The notes under the pieces were generated by a model. It saw nothing but the letters and a program-made list of their open reading frames with translations, was not told the origin of the DNA and made no database searches. From Antedon mediterranea (Eukaryota; Echinodermata; Crinoidea; Comatulida; Antedonidae): a stretch of 64,000 bases of DNA. The stretch lies in assembly GCF_964355755.1 (NCBI RefSeq), contig NC_092670.1, forward strand, positions 32,721,795 to 32,785,794. Direction: 5' to 3'. Positions 45,628 to 56,031 of this stretch are shown one piece after another. Made by a program: the position numbers and the translations under genes. Each line of letters opens with the position of its first letter. Positions within the stretch are counted from its first letter, which is position 1.

Positions 45628-48600
45628 ATGTTAAGCAGAAACATCAACGGAATTGCAAGAACTGCTATCAATGTTGTGATGATATTGGTAAGTAGGCTAC
45701 AGTATGTACATAAACTGAGATTAATTAATTAATTTCATTCTCTAAGCAAAACATATCTTAACTTATAAGCATGATAAATATATTTAGATGGATTATCAAT
45801 AATTATTGGATCCTGTGATGACATTAAACCACGGCAGAATTTAGTAAGTATTTGGATTTGAAAGCTGCAGGATGTCCAATTGACTTGGTTACTGATCGTG
45901 GAACAGAAAATGGTTTAATGGCTGCAATGCAAGCCTTTTTTAGAGATGATCCAGGTAGTCACCGTTATGTTCCTTCGCCAAGGAATCAAAGGATAGAAGG
46001 ATGGTGGTCTTTTTTTAGACGAAGTCACACACATTGGTGGATTAATTTTTTTAAAGAACTTTGTGAAAATAATGTTGTTGACCTTACTAATTTACTGCAT
46101 AAGGAGTGCCTGTGGTTTTGTTTTAGTGATTTACTACAAAAGAGCATTGATGAAGTTAAAGAGCATTGGAACACTCACTATATTCGCAAATCACGACATG
46201 ATACTGTACAGGGGCGACCTGATTCTTTGTATTTTTTACCAGAACTTCATGGGGGTACTTCAAACTTGCTACTTTCTATTACAGAACACAACAAGAGATT
46301 TGCGAAGGAACATTTGATTGAAACAGAAGAAAATAATATTCACAATGACTATTTTATCTACATCATGGAAACATGTCAGTTCCAGCAACCTAGTAATTGG
46401 CAAGAAGCACTTAGGCTTTATAATTTAATTGTATGGTATGCTGTTAATGGTGTCAATTGAGAAAATACCTGCACTGGTTCTAGTAGTTTTGCATTCATTA
46501 TAAAAAGTTTTAATTTACAATAAAACTGAAAATGTTGAATAAAACCGAAAATAATTCAAGTATTGAGTTAGCAAATTATTGTATTGTTATGTTTTGCTTA
46601 TAACAGCTTATCAGCTTGAATGGAGTGTTTTATAATGTACTCATATTATATGTTTCACTTATAGAATGGATTTGGATAAAAATGGCCTATTTAAAGTTTA
46701 ATTTTTGTAAACAATGAACAATTGCTAAATAAACATGAATAACTATACATTAGTTGTTGAGTAAACTCTGCCATTTCATTTATTATTTATTTATTTATTA
46801 TTTCAGTAATGCATTTGAATAATGTTATAATTGTGATGTCATTACTGTTTTAAAATATCGTCTGTAGACAAAACTATGAGAAAATATATATGGTGTTCAT
46901 TTTAATTATATGTAAAACAATGTAAAAATGTGGTCTATTTATCAAGTAAGTAATATGACTATAATGCATTGCAACATGTGGTTTATTCAAATGTGTACTA
47001 CTGTATTCATTACAGCAGGCCAAGAGGAAACATTTTCTAATAACTTAGAAATACAGTGGAAGAAACACTGTAAATATATGCAGAAACTTTAACATATTAA
47101 AACACTATTTATCTTTTACAGTATTATTTAAAAGAAGCACTGATTTTAATTTTGAAATTTACCTCTTTTTTGTTAACTATGCGTGCTGGTACTAATTATT
47201 ATACTAAACAGGATTTCCATTGCCTAATTATAATAAAATGATTGGAAAATCAAATAAAACATTAGCAAGTCATCAAACGTAAAACCATTTCAACAACAAA
47301 CTTTTAAGTCATAATAGAATAAACACTGTTTATTATAAACAGAACTGTTTATTATAAACAGAACTAGAACACAATAATAACTCCGAAATACAGTGCTAAT
47401 GCTTGAAAAACATGAACATATGTTGGTCAGTGGCAATCTATAAAGAATGTATAATTGGCTGCTTGTTGTTTAATTAAGACTTTGCAAAAGATTGACCCTT
47501 GCAATAACCGAGTATAAAAAGCTTACGAAATTCATCTTCTGTGTGCATGTGTGCAACTGGTAATGTTAAGTCTCTGCTACAAGCACCAACCAATGGGAAG
47601 CATACTGTATGCTTTGGGTTTCGCAATAGACATTCATGGTCGAATCTTACAGTTATAGATGGTCTTTCTCTTCCCATGACATGCTTCTGTCTCTGACCAG
47701 TCAGCCATCCCATAACACCTGCTACACTGAGTTTAGGGTTTTCAAATTCTGCGTCTTCAGAACAACGGCCTTCTTCATTGTCCACATTCCATGTCACAGA
47801 AGCATGATAGCCGGTCATATCAGTGTCTTCTAAAGACATCAACAAATCTTGAAAGTAATCCATAATAGATTCTTCACGAGTGCGCTTCGACGATCCTTGC
47901 TCCGAGTGAATGGGTTCTATTAAAGAAAAAAGATAGTTTGCATCTGGCTCAAGGTTCTTTTTGAACTCTGAAACAAACAAGCTTGCACAAGCATCTGGAT
48001 AAGCTGATATAATTTGCTGCAAATCATACCTATCAAAACCGCGCTTGAATTCATTCATGCACAAAGTACGTTTACCCACAAACGCGACTTTAACTGACTT
48101 TAAGATATCCTCTACATTTTTTTCACCAATTATCCCTGTATAACCATGCTCCAAAATTGTGTCAACATGGGCATGACAGTCATTTCTGATTTTACTTAGA
48201 GTATCTAGTTCATAGGCAGTTAAGTCTTCATCTTTTATATCCTGCAAATCAACATCTGCATATAAACACCTGTATGCACATCGATCGAGAAAACATGAGA
48301 TAGGACCACCCTGCGCTATTGAAACGGAGACTATTTCTCCGCAAGTGCGGAAATTGCCATTTTGGATTTGGTTGGTTGAATACAAAGGGCTTCCATATGG
48401 AAACATCTGTGCAGCGATGGCATCTAAAGTATTTTCCAAAAATTCCATCGACATTGCCCCAGAGTCGATTCCTTCTTCGCCGCTAAATTTTACCCTAAAT
48501 TGCGACATGATATCTGACTTTTTTGATTCCCGTTGCCACAGAAAAAGTTGTCTGTTAAGTGGAGCATTTCTTCTGCATATCAAAAAAAATTGTTTACTTG

Positions 48601-51600
48601 AATCAATTCTTGTATTTAACTGCGCGCATACATCTTTCGCTGATGTCACAACTTGAAGATTTTGCACGGCAGTTAAGGCTGGTTGTGTCAAATTGACAAA
48701 ACTATCTTTCTTCACTTCTGACTGTATGTTTTCATCTCCTTCATCATTTTCCTTTATATCAAATGATTCTCTAACGTACCCTTCTTCATGTTGGTTCAGG
48801 TCAAATAGATTTTCATTATTTACATTATCATTATCATTTTCCTCACTGTCATCACTTCCTCCTTCAAATGATTTAAAGTCGTCCTCATGACATACATAAA
48901 GAATTATTCTCTTGAAATCCCTTCCAAGTTCGTTTTTGTATTTTTCTAGTTGAAAGAATTCTTTGTAATTTCCTGGTATAAATCGAGCGTAGCTGTTATC
49001 TTCGTAAAGTAAAACATAGCTGCTTTTGCTGTCAAACTCTCTATCGAAAGCAGCCAATTTTTCAATAGCCCTTTCAAGAACAATCGGATATGTGGCCGCC
49101 TTGGGCAACCTAATCGGTAGTCGTTTCCCTCTAGCAGCTTTGAGCATTCCGTTTTTTAACTGCTTAAACCCAATGTTAATTGTTACTTCTTCATCTAATT
49201 TTCTTGACTTTTTCCTTGGCATTGTGACATTCTCTTTTGATGTTTTAGCTTTTAAAAATTTATCAAATGACATAATGCTCCTTTTCATACTGGTGGTATC
49301 TGTCTGAGAAGTCGAAATACTGGTGGAGCAGGTGGGAGATTGAGATTCAACTTCATTTGACAATTTTGGTGAGCAGTCAGATGGTCGCAATTTTGTTTGG
49401 TTGCCTTTACATGACCAACAAAATTTTGATATCACTAGAACCTTTGCTCCACACTCACTACAGTATCTGGAAAATAGAATAATGCATGTACTGTTAAAGT
49501 TGGTGTGGTGATGGACATCAAACACAAACCCTCATACGATTGTCACTACTTACAGTACAGGTAGATTTGCAAGGGCAATTTATTTATACTGTACTCTATA
49601 AGTAAACTTACACAATATCTATATCCTTTTCACGGCCTCCTCCTCCATCACGTTCAGCCATTTTTTGGTCTACTTGTTCTAAAAGGAATTTAAGCACAAA
49701 TATCATGTATAAAATATAGTCAAACAATCGTAATTAAATGAAACAAGTGAGAGAGAAAGAGTTACTTTCCGTGCTGGCCTAGAAAACACATAAGCCTACC
49801 GACTGTATGCAAGCTCAATGTCATACATATTATGTTATACATAACATTAATTTGCACTATCAAAAAAATAATACTATATAATATTTGTCATAAAATAACT
49901 ATAATTCAAGGCTAATCGTTAATATACCAAGTATCAATTCCAAAACTATCTACTATCCTATAATTATTATAGGATAGATAGTTTTATAATAATAATAGGC
50001 CTATAGGCCTACAACTACAATAAAATCTAGGCCTATACCCACCTAGCTGCGGCTGCTAATAGCTAAGTCTAGCCTATATGGCCTAGCCGACGATCAGTGG
50101 CGCGAGTAAATTCGCTATGCCTAGCTAGGCCTACTAGTTTTACTAGGCCTAATGCCTGTAGTACTAGCTAGGACTGTAACAGTAGCTAGCCTAGGCCTAC
50201 TTACTGTAAAAAAAACTTAATTGTTTAATATAAAAAACATATTACTGTAAATATATTAAAACATTGTAGAATGTAGGGTCTAGACCTACCTTATAAAGCC
50301 TAGACCTAGGGTCTAGCCCGGCATAGAGAGTTCAAGAAGAGTGCAATAAACACGTGCGTACTGTAAATTAATATATTATTTACATCAATACACAAATATT
50401 AATTACTTACCTCAGAAAAAATCGAAGATTCCAGGGGTTTCACTTCCGCCGTGGTAACTCATTTCCGCCGTGGCTTTCTGTAATTTGCCGTGGTGTTTCA
50501 TTACTAATTTGCCGTGGCGTTTCAATACTAATTTGCCGTGGTGTTTCATTTTTAAGTTGCCGTGGTATTTTTGTTAAATTGCCGTGATGTTTTATTTTTC
50601 ATTTGCCGTGATGTTTTATTTTTAATTTGCCGTGGCTTTTTTCAAATTGCCGTGGCTTTTTTCAAATTGCCGTGGCTTTTTTTGAAAATTGCCGTGATAT
50701 ATTTTTAAACTTGCCGTGACACTTATAGGCCACCGTAATGTTATCAATTTTTATTTTGTTTCGATTTTCAGCAGTATGTAATAACTCAGTTATATCATTA
50801 ATAAAAATAAAAATATTAAATAAAAATGAAAAAGGTAAAGGTGACCCTTATTGTATTCCTACTTCACATTTAAAGGATTCTCCAATTTTGTTGCCAACCT
50901 TTACATGCCCTTTTAGTTTACTATACATTGTTGTTAAAACTTAGATTATTTTACCTTTTTTACCAGATTTTCTTAGTTTACTTATAAAGAAATCGTGTCT
51001 AATAGAATCGAAAGCGCGTTTTAAATCTATAAACGCCATGTACACAGTTCCTCGTTTTTTTTTAGAGATATTTGTTAACAATTGTGTCTAAAATAAATAT
51101 GTTATCAATAGTACGACAATCTTTTCTAAACCCTCCCTGTTCTTGATGTAATATTTCATTTTCTTCTGTCCATTTGCTTAATCTATTGCTTATAATGTAT
51201 AAAAACACCTTGCCTAAAGTGGATATTAAGGATACGCCTCTATAATTTGCTGGTTGATCTCTTTTACCCTTTTTAAATATAGGAATAATAATGCTTGTTC
51301 ATCATGTCACTAATGCAACTAGGAATGCAATTTTTACCTACAAAAAAATACGACCTTAGATTTAATGGAATTTGACACCCACTTTTAGATCTTATAATAT
51401 ACACTATACAATTTATTTATTTAATTATACATTTGTTTTCTTGTAGGACCTGCTCGCGGCTTACGTTACATTTAGTAACGTTAGAAGTGTTAACTCATGT
51501 TCCGTGGATCAAACACTGGTGAAAACATCTGAAGGATATCGATATATCAACCTATTTGAAAGAAATGTTTTTCTTTTAAAAAGAAAAATATTCACAAAAT

Positions 51601-53020
51601 TAACACAGTCAAAGATATATCGCAAGTGCCTGACGTGAGTAATGAAATACTTATACCCGAAAAAAAGTGATACGAATTGTTACCAAAGAAGTGCATGATT
51701 TTTAACTGATATAATTAAATAATTGTAGTCTTTTAAACTACTACTGAGACAGAACATAAAATAAACATAAAGGACGTTATTCATCATCAATTCACGAATA
51801 AATGCAATAGATTTCTATCTACATTAAAATACCATAGATTTGATCGAATTTTGAGTCGGTCGTGATCAACACCCTTAGATCTTTAATTTACACTATAGGC
51901 CTACAATCTATTCATTTTTTATATAATTGTTTTCTTGTAGAAGCTGCTAGCGGGCTACGTTACATTTAGTAACGTTAGAAATGTTAACTCATGTTCCGTG
52001 GATCAAATACTGGTGAGAACATTGGAAGGATATCAATGTATCAAACTAGTTGAACAGAAATGTTTTTTTCTAAGAAACATTGACAAAATTACCACAGTCA
52101 AACATGTATCTCAAGTGCCTAATGAAATACTAGTATCAGAAGAAAGTGATACATACTATACAAATGGACACTCTACTGTAAATTCACAATCTACTCTACA
52201 TTCTTCATCCACTATAAATTCACCATCCACTATAAATTCACCATCTACTATAAATTCACCGTCTACTATAAATTCACCGTCTACTATAAATTCACCGTCT
52301 ACTATAAATTCACCGTCTACTATAAATTCACCGTCAACTATAAATTCACCGTCTACTATAAATTCACCGTCTACTATAAATTCACCGTCTACTATAAATT
52401 CACCGTCTACTATAAATTCACCGTCTACTATAAATTCACCGTCTACTATAAATTCACCGTCAACTATAAATTCACCGTCTACTATAAATTCACTGTCTAC
52501 TATAAATTCACCGTCTACTATAAATTCACCGTCTACTATAAATCCACCGTCTACTATAAATCCGCCATCAACTATAAATTCACCATCTAATATAAATTCA
52601 CCATCAACTATAAATTCACCATCTCCTACACATTCACCATCTACTATATATCCATCGTCTACAACAATCGGAAACACGGAAGTTGGTAAGGTTCCTACAT
52701 CATATAGAACATGTGAAAGCACATCTCATGATATTTTGGTTCATTTCGCATTTGAAGGTGATACATGGACCAACAATGGCATTGGTAGAAAAATCTACGG
52801 TAATATTAGCGGTTCTGGAATTGAACATCAAAATGGAATTCGTGGCCTTGGAATTGTGTTCACGGCAAACCAGCGAATGACGATTCCAATGCAAACATTT
52901 GAACTTGGACCTGAATTTTCAGTCAGTGTTTGGTTTCGACGCAATGGTGGTGATAGTATTCAAGCTATCGTAAATAATGGGTGTGGTGACAATAATTTAA
53001 TTTCTGTAAAATGCCTCTGA
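45628..53020 (+). CDS. Secreted LamG-family gene with a 6.2 kb transposon-filled intron, truncated LamG
   Basis: The proposed exon 1 is 45628-45687 (MLSRNINGIARTAINVVMIL, donor GTAAGT). Exon 2 is 51941-53020 after TTCTTGTAG. Joined in phase 0 the leader continues KLLAGYVTFSNVRNVNS, then CSVDQILVRTLEGYQCIKLV and KCF; about 379 residues in all. The stalk is the most homogeneous in the window: about 25 units, nearly all NSPSTI. The LamG domain starts normally (FAFEGDTWTNNGIGRKIYG, FSVSVWFRRNGG, NNGCGDN) but breaks off at 53018-53020, losing about 85 residues including the WHH and GxIDEL parts. The intron contains an integrase remnant, an antisense HECT gene, a LINE fragment and a decayed extra exon 2. 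The exon 1 assignment is inferred, and the gene may be non-functional. Confidence 0.6.
45829..46460 (+). pseudogene. Integrase (DDE-type) remnant of a DNA transposon
   Basis: An open frame of about 210 codons carries the second half of a retroviral-type integrase core: LVTDRGTEN holds the second acidic residue and RNQRIEGWWSFFRR the final Glu, 33 residues later. The first catalytic Asp and everything N-terminal are missing; an in-frame stop at 45825-45827 precedes the similarity. It is either 5'-truncated or a last exon whose partners are gone. This integrase type is known from animal DNA transposons such as the IS3EU/Ginger-like groups. The exact superfamily is my inference. It is convergent with the HECT gene 1 kb downstream. 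Confidence 0.75.
46461..47473. other. AT-rich gap between convergent integrase and HECT frames
   Basis: No coding region is recognised. AATAAA-type signals occur at both ends (for example 46518-46545), consistent with two convergent 3' ends. Confidence 0.5.
47474..49661 (-). CDS. HECT-type E3 ubiquitin ligase-like protein with zinc ribbon (G2E3-like, transposon-associated)
   Basis: Exon 1 is 49612-49661 (MAERDGGGGREKDIDI plus two bases; donor GTAAGT) and exon 2 is 47474-49466, about 680 residues. Residues 18-36 form a zinc ribbon (YCSEC ... FCWSC). The middle is low-complexity and acidic (SDDSEENDNDN). The last ~340 residues are HECT-like: VKFSGEEGIDSGAMSMEF near the start and FPLVGACSRDLTLP near the end, with the presumed catalytic Cys at about 646 (GAC in place of the usual TC). 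The frame is intact. HECT proteins transfer ubiquitin through this Cys; here activity is inferred. Its position beside an integrase and GCCGTGG repeats suggests transposon cargo rather than a host gene. Confidence 0.82.
49662..50440. other. HECT gene 5' flank rich in TAGGCCTA palindromes
   Basis: Between about 49990 and 50330 there are many overlapping CTAGGCCTA/TAGCTAGGCC motifs. No gene is seen. It probably contains the HECT promoter; no TATA box is obvious. Confidence 0.5.
50440..50722. repeat. Degenerate ~25-bp repeats with GCCGTGG core
   Basis: About 13 copies of TTGCCGTGGT/CTTTTT-type units, all in one orientation (50448-50715). A single inverted match, CCACGGCA, lies at 45829 beside the integrase remnant. 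It looks like the sub-terminal repeat block of the element carrying the integrase and HECT genes. Confidence 0.75.
50735..51315 (-). mobile_element. Non-LTR retrotransposon reverse-transcriptase fragment (decayed)
   Basis: The minus strand reads, with frameshifts, RGVSLISTLGKVFLYIISNR, EQGGFRKDCRTIDNIFIL and YMAFIDLKRAFDSI, the central fingers/palm part of a LINE reverse transcriptase. Both ends are lost. Confidence 0.75.
51447..51700 (+). pseudogene. Decayed duplicate of the LamG exon 2 start
   Basis: After TTTTCTTGTAG it reads DLLAAYVTFSNVRSVNSCSV, then DQTLVKTSEGYRYINLFERN. The second cysteine of the motif is lost (YRY) and the frame breaks soon after. The intron end upstream also matches that before 51941, so a block of about 500 bp was duplicated in tandem. 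It has no stalk or LamG domain. Confidence 0.75.
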
Positions 53021-55955
53021 ATGTGTAACCCGTGTCTTTGTCTTGACCATGTCACATATTTTTCAATGCGGCAAATGTACTATTCCAACAATCTAATGTA
53101 GACCTATTCAAAGCATACACCAATGAAAACAACAATTTTATGGGACCCCTCCATTTCGATTATTATGATTACAAGTAAGGCAATATTACAGGGTATTTCT
53201 TTTTTCAAAGTTAATTTAAATACCTTTTTTGATCTAAATTAGTACATATATATCTCTCTAAAAATGTACTTCCATCACGAAACCAGTCATAACAATAACA
53301 TTTGCGACGAAAGAACAAAATAGATGGTGCTGTTGTATTTCAATAAAGCAATAAGATAAAAAAAATATTTTCCAAACGCGAACAGATTTTTCTATTAAAC
53401 GCGAGCGTTTAACAGTGCGTATTAGTGCACGCCATGTGATCAACAATCGTCCAATAAATTGGCAGGGATTTATTTTAGTGTCATAATAATAATATAGAAT
53501 ATGTAAATATTTCTCTCAATTTGATATAAAAATATATAAGACTACATTTTTCTTTATCTGAAATGGTAGCTTAAATGAATAGAGGTATATGAAAAGGTGT
53601 AATATATCTAGAAAATACGAATGCTTAAAAATCACATTATTTTGTAAATAATGTTTTCATTCTTTATGCAATTTGTTTTGTTTTAGAAATCACAAATTGT
53701 TGATAATATTATAGTTAGCGGTACCCCACGTATATTTATTTCTGATAAGAAATGTTAAGTATCTCGAAGAGTTGCGTTTTAATCAATATACTTTGATTGA
53801 AGTATATTGGTCGAAACGTTAAGAAACTCAATAGCTCTTTTCAGACCTAAAATATACGTGGTGTGTACCGCAAACTGTATTTCGCATTGCAAACCTTCAA
53901 ACAATACAAATAAAAATAAAATTTCTAACATCATCTTTAATTGTACTTGAAGTATAATTGTAAATTATATGTAACACAATTTCTATTTCTTTTTATGATA
54001 GGCATCATAATGTATATAATAATTATTGAGTAATTTTCGTACCGTACTAAAACAAGATGCGAAAATGCATTGATGCATAAACTTAGGAAGAACAGTTCGT
54101 GCTTATGAAATGTAATTATGACAGTGGGACAGCCAGTCGACAAATCGTGTCAAATTTCGACTCGGAGAGGGCGCCCTACTTTTCTAATTTGGTTCAAAAT
54201 TGCTAAATTTTAGGGTGTTGGAAAAACACAATATTTGTAAATTTAGCTGATTATCGGAAAAATGTTGTTAGTGAAATAAATTCATAAATGGTTTTAATAT
54301 ATTGTCATGTAAAATTAAATGTATTTGAACAAAACGATAATCTGTAATTTAACGGCAAAATCAACCAATGTCTTTTTTCCGAAATTGTACCCTAGAAAAT
54401 CGTTAAAATAAAATATTTAGAAAAATTGAACAGTCCTGAATTTATAATCCCTGTTAGAAAAATTAATAATCTACAGAATACGATATTAAGATACAAAATT
54501 CGGTGGTTGGGATGCAGCTCCGACTATTCAAACTAAAGGTACCACTATTTGTTCCATCGAAAACTAGCGAAACCGCCATTTTGTAAACACATCGTCATCG
54601 TGTTTATGAATTTATTTATAGCGAACGATATACGCGATGTTTATAATTGTCCGCGTATAAGAATTCATATAAATAATACATTCCAATGCAACGTATATTA
54701 CTGTATTACTTGTTTATTTATCACAGTATACATTTTAGTTGAGGAATATTTTCATAACTATTATAATAGCTTTTATACGAGTCCGAGGCCTAGCCCTATT
54801 AGCGAGCGATTGTTCAAGGGGCGGAAAGTCACTTAGTGACGTTGTGATCGGGCGCGTCGGGCCTAGCTAATATTAAAAATATTACCTGAAATAAGCGGCT
54901 AACAAGAACTGTTATATACTTGCTTACAATTGTTTTGTTATTGATGAACAAACAAGCAATTAGATTGAATAACAAATTATTTATTCATTTTTTTGGGTAA
55001 AAACATGTACAAACTAGTAGTAGTACTGTATAATATAAATTAATAGTAATATTAAACTAATAATAAATAATATTAATACTGATTGAAAAAAGGGATTTTT
55101 TGGGGCGGGGGATCAGATCACCAGGCTAGGCCGGCCAGGACCAATGATACTCGTAATCAGTAAAACTTAACGACTATCGGATCAGCATCAACACAGTACA
55201 ACACACGTCTCGCTATATCGCCTATACTGACACACGTTTCTCGCGTTGCCGAAACCACGCTCACAGCTAGAAAATGTACCTACCTTTCGAGGCCTGAGAA
55301 TACACCAATGAATTTTGAACAGGATAGAAATATATCATACTCGATTAAACTAATATTATTCTTGATAAAACAATTGATTATAATTTGTTTAATTTGTTGG
55401 GATGCACCTCCGACTATTCAGAAAATGGACAACAAAACAGTAGTCAAATCGTACCACATTTATAAATTTCACGAGTCCCGACTTTAGTCGCCGAATGTAT
55501 TGTATTAGCTTCGGTTTCTTTGAAGGAAACCGATTGGTTATTCAATTATACTTATTAGGAAATGCTTTTACCATAATAGGTAATGTTGGGCGGTTCTTAA
55601 ATATTCATGAGAGCTTAAAATAAAACAGCACTTATTTGCTAGGCGACGAAAAATCATGGTTTCAGTTTTCAACGATAGGTGGCGCTTCAAAATCGTCAAT
55701 GCGGAAGTAAGTCGATTTTACACGATTTAACGGTCAAAACGCGAAGTGGCTTTCCCACTGATGATGTTGTGGTAAATAAAAAGGAAAAATACAGTTAACG
55801 AATCTAACTTTATTTGATATATACTATAACTTAATTATCAATTAATTAGGCCTATAATTATTTTGAAAACATATTGTAACAATGGAATGGAATAGTTAAC
55901 AGAAATAATATAATAAAAAAACTTGAGATGAAATGAAAACCTATTTATATAAAAT
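53021..55955. other. Long spacer with family 5'-flank fragment, no gene seen
   Basis: 53400-53465 (AACAATCGTCCAATAAATT) matches the distal 5' flank of the array genes (26225-26275) but no exon follows. GGATGCAGCTCCGACTATTC at 54512 and GGATGCACCTCCGACTATTC at 55400 are direct repeats, possibly element parts. CpG-rich patches occur at 54780-54870 and 55120-55280. Confidence 0.45.
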
Positions 55956-55959
55956 TCTG

Positions 55960-56010
55960 TGTACAATTCAATACCGTATCAACCACTAATAGATAAGGTC
56001 GGAGTAGATG
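55960..56010 (+). promoter_or_regulatory. Diverged promoter block of the 56.0 kb gene
   Basis: TGTACAATTCAATACCGTAT resembles the first half of the family block, 72 bp before the ATG. The initiator half is not clear. Confidence 0.4.
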
Positions 56011-56031
56011 AATTCTTACGATATTAGGAGA

